Positions 9,466 through 22,381 of a stretch of DNA of 64,000 nt are shown here, piece after piece. The stretch spans positions 45,451-109,450 of the forward strand of contig CABUHE010000004.1 of assembly GCA_902491375.1 (NCBI GenBank), written 5' to 3'. The stretch comes from an uncultured Prevotella sp. (GTDB taxonomy: Bacteria; Bacteroidota; Bacteroidia; Bacteroidales; Bacteroidaceae). Within the stretch, counting starts at the first letter, position 1. Every line of letters begins with the position of its first letter. The translations under genes were made by a program, and so were the position numbers. Under the pieces are notes generated by a model. The model worked only from the letters and a program-made list of their open reading frames with translations. It was not told where the DNA came from and ran no database searches.

Positions 9466-12104
9466 AAACAGCAAAAACCATACTGCTTTCAGGCTTGGCT
9501 TTAACTCTGGCAAGCTGTGGCTGCACAGTCACCAAGGTTACAAGCGAGGAAGGAATACCGCAGACAGAATATGCGGCATCACTTGTAAGCAATTATATTC
9601 CTTCAATGCAGAAGGGATATAAAATCAACATACAGGTTGCTGACAATAATGAAGGCCTGACACAGGAAGGATTTACCATAACAAGAAAAGGCAAGAAGAT
9701 AAACGTAATCGGCAACGATGCGTCAGGTGCAATCTACGGAACAAACCGTCTGATTGAATTTTTCAACCAGTACGGCAATCTGGAAACGCCCGAGATTATT
9801 GTCGACACGCCTGAAATGAAGATACGCGGTGCCTGTGTAGGCCTGCAAAAGACCGTATATCTGCCCGGGCACAAGGTTTACGAATACCCTTACACACCTG
9901 AAAACTTCCCATGGTTTTACGACAAAGAGCTGTGGATAAAGTATCTTGACATGCTCGCTGCTGACAATATGAATGCTGTTTTCCTATGGAACGGACATCC
10001 GTTTGCGTCACTCGTCAAACTTGACGATTACCCCTTCGCTGTTGAAGTAGATGACGCAACAATGAAGAAGAATCAGGAAATGTTCTCATTCCTCACCACC
10101 GAGGCGCAAAAACGCGGCATCCGCATTATCCAGATGTTCTATAATATAATTGTGTCAAAGCCATTCGCCGACCACTATGGCATTGTTACGCAAGACCGCA
10201 ACAGGCCGATAACTCCGCTGATAAGCGACTATACGCGCAAGAGTATCGCCGCTTTCGTGCAGAAATATCCTAACGTTGGCTTCCTTGTATGCCTTGGCGA
10301 AGCTATGGCAACTATCGATGACGACGTTGAATGGATGACAAAAACAATCATTCCGGGTATAAAGGATGGTCTGAAAGCATCTGGACGAACTGACGAACCG
10401 CCAATTATCCTCCGTTCACACGATACTGACGGTCCGCGTGTGCTTAAAGAATCGCTGCCACTCTACAAGAATATCTACACCATGACGAAGTATAACGGCG
10501 AATCACTCACGACGTATGAGCCGGGCGGACCATGGGGCGAGACTCAGAAACAGCTAAGCAGCGTTGCCCCGATACACATCAGCAACGTCCACATTCTGGC
10601 AAATCTTGAGCCGTGGCGATGGAGTTCGCCTACCTTTACACAGAAAGCCGTACAGGCAATGCACCGCGTACACGGAGCAAACGGACTTCATCTGTATCCT
10701 CAGGCAAGCTATTGGGACTGGCCGTACACGGCAGACAAGCTTCCAGGTGGTAAACGTCTGCTTCAGATTGACCGCGACTGGATGTGGTATGCGGCATGGG
10801 GACGCTATTCATGGAACTGCCATCGTGGCAACGATCTTTCATATTGGGCAAAACGTTTGGCTGACTATTACGGCACAGACACTCTTACTGCTCACCGCAT
10901 AATTAAAGCATACGACGAGAGCGGAGAAATTGCGCCAAAACTGTTGAGACGTTTCGGAATCACAGAAGGTAACCGACAGACTCTTCTTCTCGGCATGAAG
11001 GTCAGCCAGCTGGTTAACCCTTATAAGTACACTGTTTACGAAGAGTTCTACCAAAGCTGCGGTCCTAAGGGAGAGAAACTTATTGAATACGTTGAAAAAG
11101 AGTGGAAACACGAGAAACATTCAGGTGAACTTCCTCTTGACATTGTAGACCAATGCGTTGCACATGGCGACAAGGCAGTGGCTGCTATCAGCGGAATAAG
11201 CAACAAAATAACAAAGAACAAAGATGAGTTCAACCGTCTTGTGAACGACATTAACTGCTATAAAGACTTTGCATATTCGTTCAAATACAAGGTTTTGGCA
11301 GCCCAACAGGCTCTCAACTACAAGTGGAGCAAGGACATTAACTATCTGAAAAAGGCTGTGCCGCTGCTCGAAAAGAGCAACTCCTACTACATGCAACTTG
11401 TCAACAAGACAAAAGACACATATCTGTACGCAAACAGTATGCAAACTTCCCAGCGCAGAATACCTGTCGGAGGAGACGACGGCAAGTTCAAAACTTGGGA
11501 GGAAATGGTACCAGTATACGAAGAAGAGCTGGCGAGTCTTAAATCAAACATCAAGATGCTTGAATCACCTCAGCAAGACAACGGCAGCAAAGAGAAACTC
11601 GTAAAAGCCAAAAACGCAAAGGTAAAGCTTATCAGCAACTACAAGAGAGTTAAACTTGCGAAAGGCGCAAAACTGTTTGAGAACCGCGATGAAGCTATCG
11701 ACTCGCTTGCACCTGAACTCGAAGGACTTGAAGCATTGGTGCTTAACCGCGACACAACACGTATTGTCGGCGGCACTGTTGAATTCGAAACAGACAAGCC
11801 TGTGAAGATGCTTGTAGGCTTCTTCATAGATGATCAGAACAAATTTGCTAGTCCTCCGAAACTTGAGACAGATGCAACAGGCAACGAGTTCGGACAGGCT
11901 GAGCCAGTAATCAGCAACGCAATAAGCATGTCAAACATGCCGATTGTAAACATCCATGCCTATCATCTGAAGCCAGGTCACCACATAATACGTCTGCCCA
12001 AAGGCATAATCATGGTTGCCGGATTTACCGACTCGAACCTGAAAATAAGGGATGCCAGACTCAATGGACTAAGCAACGAAGTTGACTGGTTGTTCATGAA
12101 ATAA
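9462..12104 (+). CDS. Probable GH138 alpha-D-galacturonidase, lipoprotein
   Basis: An 880-residue protein with a lipobox ending at Cys19 (TLASC), so probably lipid-anchored. Residues about 45-115 look like the small alpha/beta domain that precedes GH20/GH67-type barrels ('KKINVIGNDASGAIYGTNRLIEFF'). A TIM barrel follows ('ADNMNAVFLWNGHPF', 'RGIRIIQMFYNII', 'PPIILRSHDTDG', 'YPQASYWDWPY'), then a long helical part and a beta-rich C-terminus. The length and its place next to the GH137-like/GH2 gene match GH138, the RG-II chain A alpha-galacturonidase family (BT0997 as I recall, beside BT0996). An alpha-glucuronidase-like family is the alternative. Starts inside the GH78 stop. Confidence 0.6.
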   Translation: MKTAKTILLSGLALTLASCGCTVTKVTSEEGIPQTEYAASLVSNYIPSMQKGYKINIQVADNNEGLTQEGFTITRKGKKINVIGNDASGAIYGTNRLIEFFNQYGNLETPEIIVDTPEMKIRGACVGLQKTVYLPGHKVYEYPYTPENFPWFYDKELWIKYLDMLAADNMNAVFLWNGHPFASLVKLDDYPFAVEVDDATMKKNQEMFSFLTTEAQKRGIRIIQMFYNIIVSKPFADHYGIVTQDRNRPITPLISDYTRKSIAAFVQKYPNVGFLVCLGEAMATIDDDVEWMTKTIIPGIKDGLKASGRTDEPPIILRSHDTDGPRVLKESLPLYKNIYTMTKYNGESLTTYEPGGPWGETQKQLSSVAPIHISNVHILANLEPWRWSSPTFTQKAVQAMHRVHGANGLHLYPQASYWDWPYTADKLPGGKRLLQIDRDWMWYAAWGRYSWNCHRGNDLSYWAKRLADYYGTDTLTAHRIIKAYDESGEIAPKLLRRFGITEGNRQTLLLGMKVSQLVNPYKYTVYEEFYQSCGPKGEKLIEYVEKEWKHEKHSGELPLDIVDQCVAHGDKAVAAISGISNKITKNKDEFNRLVNDINCYKDFAYSFKYKVLAAQQALNYKWSKDINYLKKAVPLLEKSNSYYMQLVNKTKDTYLYANSMQTSQRRIPVGGDDGKFKTWEEMVPVYEEELASLKSNIKMLESPQQDNGSKEKLVKAKNAKVKLISNYKRVKLAKGAKLFENRDEAIDSLAPELEGLEALVLNRDTTRIVGGTVEFETDKPVKMLVGFFIDDQNKFASPPKLETDATGNEFGQAEPVISNAISMSNMPIVNIHAYHLKPGHHIIRLPKGIIMVAGFTDSNLKIRDARLNGLSNEVDWLFMK

Positions 12105-12113
12105 AGAAAGAAA

Positions 12114-15100
12114 ATGATAAAGAACATCATATTCATATTGCTTCTGCTTATATCTGCTGACACACAGGCACAAAGCAGACGCAACCGGCGTGCCCAGGCA
12201 AAGGCTGCTGTACCGACAGTAGTCAGCCAGAATGAGATGCGCAGGGTATATGAAAAAGTAAGAACTCCATACAAATACGGTCTTGTTGTCGCTCCTGAGA
12301 GCAACAGTATGAAGTTTGACTGCCCCACGGTGTTCCGCGAAGGCGACACATGGTACATGACTTACGTGTGCTACAACGGTTCAAACGGCACTAACGGACG
12401 CGGCTATGAGACTTGGCTCGCAAAAAGTCAAGACCTTCTCCATTGGGAAAAACTGGGACGAATCCTGGCCTTCAGTAAAGAAGGCTGGGACATGAACCAG
12501 CGTGGCGGTTTCCCTGCTCTTATCGATTATGAATGGGGCGGCAGCTACAACATCCAAAAGTATAAGGACCGTTATTGGATGACTTACATCGGCGGAGCCG
12601 GCACTGGCTATGAGGCAGTAAACTCACCGTTGAGTATCGGACTTGCTTCGACAGAAGGAGATGTAACCAAAGCTCACCTGTGGGAAACCTACAAGAAACC
12701 TATTCTGTCGTACAACGACAAGAACGCACAATGGTGGGAACAGCTGACTCAGTATAAAAGTACGGTCTACATGGTAGATAAAGAGAAGTTCGGCTACCAG
12801 TTTATGATGTTCTATAACGCCGGAGGAAAAGACGAGACACATCCAAAAGGCGAACGCATCGGCATCGCATTCTCAAACGATATGAGAAAATGGCGACGCT
12901 ATAAGGACAATCCTATCTTCGCACACGACAGCGACGGCACAATAACAGGCGACGCACAAATAGTCAAGATGGGAAAACTCTACATAATGTTCTATTTCTC
13001 TGCGTTCAACCCTACACGCGAATACAACGCATTCAACACCTTTGCAGCCAGCTACGACATGATACATTGGACCGACTGGCAGGGCGAAGACCTCATTTAT
13101 CCGTCAAAGCCTTATGACGAGATGTTCGCCCATAAGAGCTGCGTAATATACCATAACGGAGTCGTTTACCACTTCTATTGCGCTGTAAACAACAACGAAC
13201 AGCGAGGCATTGCAGTAGCAACAAGCCAGCCGATGGGCAAAAGTGAGGTTAACTTTCCACGCCCAAACTCCACCGGCAAACGCTTCATTGCATCGCTGAA
13301 CGATAAATGGGAAATAACATTCGACCGCAAAACATTTATTAAGGACATACCCTTCAACCTTGACGACTACTACGGAGCCTTGCAGAAAATGCACGGGAAC
13401 CTGCACGGACGGGCCGTATTCAAAAAGAAATTCACCGTGCCCAACATGGCCGGCAAGCAATATTTCATCCGCTTTGAAGGTGTAGGAACCTATGCGGAAG
13501 TATTCCTGAACGGCAAGCGCCTCGGTCGGTACGACATCGGACGAACTACCAAGACCGTCGACATAACCAACAGCGTCCGCAAAGGAGGCGAAAACGAGCT
13601 TGAAGTAAGGGTATCACACCCCAAGGGAATTACCGACATGCCGTGGGTATGTGGCGGTTGCAGCTCTGAATGGGGATTCAGTGAAGGCTCACAGCCGTTC
13701 GGCATCTACCGTCCGGTAGTTCTCGAAGTAACCGACAGAACAAGAATAGAGCCGTTCGGAACTCACATCTGGAACAACGCAGCCGCTGACAGTCTGTTTA
13801 TTGAAACAGAGATAAAGAACTATGGACAGACGCCCGACACAATCAGCGTAATCAGCAAAATATGCGACAAAAGCGGAAAACAGATAATCCGACTGACTGA
13901 AAACATCACACTGGAAGCAGGCGAAACCAAGACCCTAAGACAGGCAACTGATATAAAAGACGCACACAGATGGAGCACCGACGACCCTTATCTGTACACG
14001 CTTAACTCCATACTGAAACGCTCAGGCAAAGCCACTGACGACCTGGCCACACCGTTCGGTGTGCGTACATCAAGCTGGCCGCTCAACAGAAAGGATGGCG
14101 ACCAACGCTTCTATCTTAACGGCAAGCCTGTGTTCATTAACGGAGTATGTGAATACGAGCACGAGTTCGGACAGAGCCACGCATTCTCTGACGAACAGAT
14201 TGACGCCCGTATAAAAGAAGTGAAAGACGCCGGATTCAATGCTTTCCGTGACGCTCACCAGCCCCACAACCTGCGATACAAAGACCTTCTCGACAAGGAA
14301 GGCATACTCTGGTGGCCGCAGTTCTCTGCCCATATATGGTATGACACGCCCCAATTCCGTGAAAGTTTCAAGCGACATCTAAGACAATGGGTAAAGGAAC
14401 GCCGCAACTCACCGTCAATAATAATGTGGGGACTGCAAAACGAAAGCACACTCCCGACTGAGTTTGCCCAAGAGTGTACCGACATTATAAAGGAAATGGA
14501 CCCGATGTGCGCCACAATGCGCCTTGTAACAACATGCAACGGCGGTGACGGAACAGACTGGAACGTAGTGCAGAACTGGAGCGGAACGTATGGCGGAAAA
14601 CTTGAAAACTATGCCAACGAACTGAAAGACACCGACCAGCTGCTCAACGGCGAATACGGAGCATGGCGCACCGTGGGCAACCATACAGGCGAAAGATATA
14701 CAGAAGAGAAATTCTGCGACATTCTCGAACGCAAAGTGCAGCTCGCTGAAAGCGTGAAAGACAGCGTATGCGGACAGTTCCAATGGATTCTGCAAAGCCA
14801 CGACAACCCCGGACGCCGTCAGCCTGACGAAGGACTAAGACGCATAGACAAAGTAGGGCCTTTCAACCATAAAGGCATCTTCACGGCATGGGAGCAGCCT
14901 ACGGACGCGCTCTACATGTACAAGTCGCACTACATTTCGCCCGACAAAGAGCCGATGGTCTACATCGTACCGTTTGACGTCGAGAAATACATACAGAAAC
15001 AGAAGAATGAGGAAAACAACGTTGTAGACTCATCGCTTGTGAATATATCTGACGAGATACGCGTTTACAGCAACTGCGACTCAGTAGCCCTGCAATGCGG

Positions 15101-16223
15101 ATGGTGGAAAGAGCAGAAGACCGGCGACCCTAACACATCTCTCTACAAATGGCGCAACATTGAGCTGAAAGGAGACCTGCTCATCGCAACTGCCTACCGC
15201 AACGGCAAGCCCGTAGCCGCCGACACACTGGCAATGCCGTCATTCCGCACATGGAACGAGCAGATACTGAAACCTGCAGAAGGCTACTATTATCTGTACA
15301 ACATCAACTGCGGAGGCGATACATACACCGACATATTCGCTACGGAGTGGACACAGGACAACACGAAATGGTCACGCTCATGGGGCAACAGATTCCCCAA
15401 AGATGTCAGCCCGTATCAGGCCAGCCAGACGTCCAATTCTCTGCTGCCTGTATCACCACTGTTCCGCACATCGCGCTTCGGCCGTCACGAACTTTCATAC
15501 TCATTCCCCGTGCGTCCGGGCGACTACCGTGTTGAGCTTTACTTTATAGAGCCGTGGTATGGCCCTGGGGCAAGCGAGACAACCGACTATGAAGGTCTGC
15601 GCCTGTTTGACGTGGCAGTCAACGACAGCACTTACATAAAAGACCTCGACGTATGGGCACAGGCACGCTACGCTCATCCTTACAAACGTGTATTAAACGT
15701 ACACACTGACGGCGAAAGGATAAAGATTGACTTCCCGAAAGTCAATGCCGGACAAGCCATAATCTCGGCAATAGCAATAGCGTCGAAGGATCCGAACGCA
15801 GCTGCCGACTATCCTGTAATAGAGAACGACAGCCTGTGGCGCGGATTCGATAAAGACATACTCGTACAGATGCCCGACAGTCTGTTGCCTCCTCGCAGCA
15901 CAAGCGGCATCAGCGTTGACGGTATGATAAAGGACGGCGCAATGACATGGAACTTCAACGTAGGAGTGGCAAGCGTCTACGCAATACGCTTCCGCTACTA
16001 CAACCCTGAGGCTGAAAGGACTCTCCATGTAAAGATTACCGACCTCAACGGGGTGGTCTACAAAGAAGACGACATAACATTCGTGCAGACTCCAGAAAAG
16101 AAATCAAAAAGACGAAACACGAGCATAACGACAGGCACGCAGATAAATGCGGGCAACTATATAGTGACACTCAGCGGCGAGGGCATAGACAAGATGCTCT
16201 TCGACAAACTAACCATTGAGTAA
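12114..16223 (+). CDS. Two-enzyme fusion: GH137-like beta-propeller plus GH2, with malectin-like domain
   Basis: A 1369-residue exported protein (signal peptide ending near TQAQ). Residues about 45-385 form a five-bladed propeller with repeated 'W..G.I.' and 'D...W.' blade motifs (FREGDTWYMTYVCYN, SFSNDMRKWRRYKDNPIF). A complete GH2 enzyme follows: jelly roll (395-540), Ig-like domain (545-660) and TIM barrel (665-960) with acid/base Glu777 in QNEST and a probable nucleophile Glu847 in NGEYG. Residues about 1055-1225 look malectin-like. This matches BT0996, which pairs a GH137 beta-L-arabinofuranosidase with a GH2 beta-glucuronidase in RG-II breakdown. The two activities on one chain suggest sequential cuts. 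GH43-like is the fallback for the propeller. Confidence 0.75.
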   Translation: MIKNIIFILLLLISADTQAQSRRNRRAQAKAAVPTVVSQNEMRRVYEKVRTPYKYGLVVAPESNSMKFDCPTVFREGDTWYMTYVCYNGSNGTNGRGYETWLAKSQDLLHWEKLGRILAFSKEGWDMNQRGGFPALIDYEWGGSYNIQKYKDRYWMTYIGGAGTGYEAVNSPLSIGLASTEGDVTKAHLWETYKKPILSYNDKNAQWWEQLTQYKSTVYMVDKEKFGYQFMMFYNAGGKDETHPKGERIGIAFSNDMRKWRRYKDNPIFAHDSDGTITGDAQIVKMGKLYIMFYFSAFNPTREYNAFNTFAASYDMIHWTDWQGEDLIYPSKPYDEMFAHKSCVIYHNGVVYHFYCAVNNNEQRGIAVATSQPMGKSEVNFPRPNSTGKRFIASLNDKWEITFDRKTFIKDIPFNLDDYYGALQKMHGNLHGRAVFKKKFTVPNMAGKQYFIRFEGVGTYAEVFLNGKRLGRYDIGRTTKTVDITNSVRKGGENELEVRVSHPKGITDMPWVCGGCSSEWGFSEGSQPFGIYRPVVLEVTDRTRIEPFGTHIWNNAAADSLFIETEIKNYGQTPDTISVISKICDKSGKQIIRLTENITLEAGETKTLRQATDIKDAHRWSTDDPYLYTLNSILKRSGKATDDLATPFGVRTSSWPLNRKDGDQRFYLNGKPVFINGVCEYEHEFGQSHAFSDEQIDARIKEVKDAGFNAFRDAHQPHNLRYKDLLDKEGILWWPQFSAHIWYDTPQFRESFKRHLRQWVKERRNSPSIIMWGLQNESTLPTEFAQECTDIIKEMDPMCATMRLVTTCNGGDGTDWNVVQNWSGTYGGKLENYANELKDTDQLLNGEYGAWRTVGNHTGERYTEEKFCDILERKVQLAESVKDSVCGQFQWILQSHDNPGRRQPDEGLRRIDKVGPFNHKGIFTAWEQPTDALYMYKSHYISPDKEPMVYIVPFDVEKYIQKQKNEENNVVDSSLVNISDEIRVYSNCDSVALQCGWWKEQKTGDPNTSLYKWRNIELKGDLLIATAYRNGKPVAADTLAMPSFRTWNEQILKPAEGYYYLYNINCGGDTYTDIFATEWTQDNTKWSRSWGNRFPKDVSPYQASQTSNSLLPVSPLFRTSRFGRHELSYSFPVRPGDYRVELYFIEPWYGPGASETTDYEGLRLFDVAVNDSTYIKDLDVWAQARYAHPYKRVLNVHTDGERIKIDFPKVNAGQAIISAIAIASKDPNAAADYPVIENDSLWRGFDKDILVQMPDSLLPPRSTSGISVDGMIKDGAMTWNFNVGVASVYAIRFRYYNPEAERTLHVKITDLNGVVYKEDDITFVQTPEKKSKRRNTSITTGTQINAGNYIVTLSGEGIDKMLFDKLTIE

Positions 16224-16243
16224 ACCTCTGATATTCAACGCAT

Positions 16244-16330
16244 TGCAAAAGGCGGTCTTTTATCGTGCAAAAGACCACCTTTCAGCGTATAAAAGACCAT
16301 CTTTTGCAATGTGAAAGAGTACCTTTTAAA
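16244..16330. repeat. Intergenic palindromic repeat array (copy 3)
   Basis: Successive AAAAG-N-CTTTT units. The arms at 16247-16261 and 16269-16282 form a hairpin of about 14 bp with one G:T pair, followed by two further units, AAAAGACCATCTTTT and GAAAGAGTACCTTTT. It lies between the GH137-like/GH2 gene and the next GH2, and may end or attenuate transcription. Confidence 0.75.
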
Positions 16331-16381
16331 ACACAGCCTGAAACACGGCACGACATTAACCTTGGCTTGAAACATTACTAA

Positions 16382-19495
<3,114 letters not shown>

Positions 19496-19565
19496 AGCGG
19501 ACGCGAGAATGGCGTTCCGCCACACCGCAAAACAATATCCACCGAACTAATAAATACATAAATAT

Positions 19566-22379
19566 ATGAGAAAATTATTGATTTCAACTTTGTTTCTCGC
19601 TTCTGCCGTGACCGGAGCGTACGCCCAGGGCAGCGTCTACACGCAGCGCCAGTACCTCAGCGGACAAGGAAGCGACGACATGGTGCAATGGGATTTCTAT
19701 TGCACCGGAGGCAACAACTCAGGCAAGTGGACAAAAATCGGCGTACCGTCGTGCTGGGAACTTCAGGGCTTCGGCACTTACCAGTACGGCATGAAGTTTT
19801 ACGGCAAACCGTTCCCAGACGGCATTGCAGACGAGAAAGGCATGTACAAGTATGAGTTCACGCTGCCTGCCGAGTGGGCCAACCACCACATCGACCTCGT
19901 GTTTGAGGGCTCGATGACCGACACCGAGGTTATGATCAACAAGCGCAAGGCCGGTTCTCTGCACCAGGGAGCGTTCTACCGCTTCACCTATGACGTAACC
20001 GACCGCGTGTTCTTCGGCGACAAGAAAAACCTGCTTGAGGTAACAGTCAGCAAGGAAAGCACCAACAAGGGCGTCAACCTTGCCGAGCGCCGTGCCGACT
20101 ATTGGAACTTCGGCGGCATCTTCCGCCCTGTGTTCATTGTGTGCAAACCGGCAATAAACATCGAGCGCACGGCTTTGGACGCCAGGGCTGACGGTACGTT
20201 CAACGCGTTCGTTCTGCTCAACCATACGCTCGAAGGAGCAAAGGTGCGCACCACAATCAGCGACATGAGTGGCAAGAAAATTGCCGAAAACACCACCAAC
20301 GTGAGGACGGGCAGCGACCATGCCGACGTGTCTTTCAAGGTGAACAACCCCAAATTGTGGACTGCCGAAACGCCAAACCGCTACCAGGTAGCTTTCGCTC
20401 TGATCGACGCAAACGGCAAAACGCTCCACATTGAGAAGGACAAGTTCGGCTTCAGGACAATCGAAACGCGCGCCGGAGACGGCCTCTACATCAACGGCAA
20501 GAAGGTAAACATCCGCGGAGTCAACCGCCACAGCTTCTGGCCGGAGACAGGACGCACGCTCAACAAACAGCTCAACATAGCCGACGTGGAGCTTATCAAG
20601 AGCATGAACATGAACGCAGTGCGCCTGTCGCACTATCCGGCAGACCCAGATTTCTATGACGCTTGCGACAGTCTCGGACTGTATGTGATGAGCGAGCTTA
20701 GCGGTTGGCACGGCCACCACGAAACTATCAACGGACAGAAGCTCATCAAGGAAATGGTTACACGCGACGTCAACCATCCTTGTGTGATATGGTGGAGCAA
20801 CGGAAACGAGAAGGGTTGGAACACGGAACTTGACTGTGAATTCCACAAATGGGACATCCAGAAACGCCCTGTACTCCATCCGCAAGGCAACTTCGGAGGA
20901 TACGAGACCATGCACTACCGCTCCTACGGCGAGAGCGAAGAATACATGCGCAAGCCCGAAATATTCATGCCGACCGAATTCCTGCACGCCCTTTACGACG
21001 GCGGAGCCGGTGCCGGACTGTATGACTATTGGGAACTCATGCGCTCATGGCCGCGCTGCGCAGGCGGATTCATCTGGGCTTATGCCGATGAAGGCGTTGT
21101 ACGCACAGACCTTAACAACATGATCGACAACGTAGGCAACTACGGAGCCGACGGCATAGTAGGTCCGCACCACGAGAAGGAAGGCAGCTATTACACCGTA
21201 AAACAAATATGGAGCCCCGTTCAGATATCAATGCCGGAAAAGTTCAACGGTACCCTCAACGTTGAGAACCGCTACAATTTCCTCTCCCTGAACAAGTGCA
21301 AGTTCGACTATTCATACGTTAAATACACCGGCGCTGACACAAAGACGGTAAAGAACGGAACCGTAAACGGAGCCGACATTGCGCCCGACTCTAAAGGTAC
21401 TATACAAATACCGGCTGCTCCGACAGATGCAGATGCACTCAGCATAAAGGCAATCGACCAGTACGGAAAGGAAATCTTCACTTGGGTTTTCAAGCTGAAA
21501 GATGCCGATAATATATATAAAGGAAAGACAGGAGGCACACGCCCGGTATTCAGCAACAACCAAGTAAAAGCAGGAAACGTTACTTATACATTCTCTGCAA
21601 CAGACGGAACACTCGCAAGCGTAACCACTAATAAAGGCGATTACAAATTCAACGGAGGTCCAAAATTCTTCGCTTATCGCCGTTCTGACAGGTCGTTTGA
21701 CCAGTTCTATAATCACGATGACCCTGAAGCTGAGAAGAAAAAGACCACATACACAGAGTACACGGACCAGGGTAAGTTCGTCAGTCTTACAAGCAAGGAC
21801 GGCTTGAACGACACTCTTATCGTAACAGCCGAATATGCTCTCGGCTCTCTTCAGAAAGCAGAATGGCACATTGCACCCGACGGAGGAGCACGTCTTGTAT
21901 ATTCATACAATTTCAACGGCGTTGTAGATCTTATGGGAGTGAAGTTCGACTTACCTGAATCTGAAGTTGAAAGCAAACAATGGCTTGGCCATGGTCCTTA
22001 CAGAGTATGGAAGAACAGAGTACACGGACCGCAGTTAGGAATATGGAGCAACGATTACAACGACCCAATTCCAGGAGAAAGTTTCACTTATCCGGAGTTC
22101 AAGGGTTACTTTGCAGGAGTGCAGTGGATGAAACTCAAGACCAAGACCGGCACAATAACACTGCAACCTGGAACCGATAAGGAATATGTAGGAGTTTACC
22201 AGCCACGCGACGGCCGTGACCAACTGCTCTACACTTTGCCTGAAACAGGAATCAGTATGATGCAGGTAATACCTGCCGTACGTAATAAGGTGAACACAAC
22301 CGACCTCAACGGACCGTCTGCCCAACCAGTATGGGCACGTGAAAATTACGTCGGAGAAGTAACACTACACTTTGAATAA
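19566..22379 (+). CDS. GH2-family glycosidase (RG-II galacturonidase candidate)
   Basis: A 937-residue exported GH2 enzyme with a signal peptide ending near GAYAQ, a jelly roll ('IGVPSCWELQGFGTYQYG', 'RRADYWNFGGIFRPVFI'), Ig domain and TIM barrel ('RGVNRHSFWPETGR', 'VRLSHYPADPDFYDACDSLG'). Acid/base Glu415 is in NGNEKGW and nucleophile Glu471 in MPTEFLHA, followed by a C-terminal beta-sandwich. The shorter C-terminal half and the altered active-site motifs set it apart from the LacZ-like neighbour. B. thetaiotaomicron has a GH2 beta-D-galacturonidase in its RG-II locus (BT0992 as I recall), and this gene sits in a similar position. The substrate is therefore an inference from gene order. Confidence 0.8.
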   Translation: MRKLLISTLFLASAVTGAYAQGSVYTQRQYLSGQGSDDMVQWDFYCTGGNNSGKWTKIGVPSCWELQGFGTYQYGMKFYGKPFPDGIADEKGMYKYEFTLPAEWANHHIDLVFEGSMTDTEVMINKRKAGSLHQGAFYRFTYDVTDRVFFGDKKNLLEVTVSKESTNKGVNLAERRADYWNFGGIFRPVFIVCKPAINIERTALDARADGTFNAFVLLNHTLEGAKVRTTISDMSGKKIAENTTNVRTGSDHADVSFKVNNPKLWTAETPNRYQVAFALIDANGKTLHIEKDKFGFRTIETRAGDGLYINGKKVNIRGVNRHSFWPETGRTLNKQLNIADVELIKSMNMNAVRLSHYPADPDFYDACDSLGLYVMSELSGWHGHHETINGQKLIKEMVTRDVNHPCVIWWSNGNEKGWNTELDCEFHKWDIQKRPVLHPQGNFGGYETMHYRSYGESEEYMRKPEIFMPTEFLHALYDGGAGAGLYDYWELMRSWPRCAGGFIWAYADEGVVRTDLNNMIDNVGNYGADGIVGPHHEKEGSYYTVKQIWSPVQISMPEKFNGTLNVENRYNFLSLNKCKFDYSYVKYTGADTKTVKNGTVNGADIAPDSKGTIQIPAAPTDADALSIKAIDQYGKEIFTWVFKLKDADNIYKGKTGGTRPVFSNNQVKAGNVTYTFSATDGTLASVTTNKGDYKFNGGPKFFAYRRSDRSFDQFYNHDDPEAEKKKTTYTEYTDQGKFVSLTSKDGLNDTLIVTAEYALGSLQKAEWHIAPDGGARLVYSYNFNGVVDLMGVKFDLPESEVESKQWLGHGPYRVWKNRVHGPQLGIWSNDYNDPIPGESFTYPEFKGYFAGVQWMKLKTKTGTITLQPGTDKEYVGVYQPRDGRDQLLYTLPETGISMMQVIPAVRNKVNTTDLNGPSAQPVWARENYVGEVTLHFE

Positions 22380-22381
22380 CC

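Noticed and set aside
19719..20987. 422-codon open frame antisense to the GH2 gene
   Set aside because: Mirror frame of a GC-rich coding region; the composition (many Val, His, Ala) is typical of antisense shadow and no family is recognisable.
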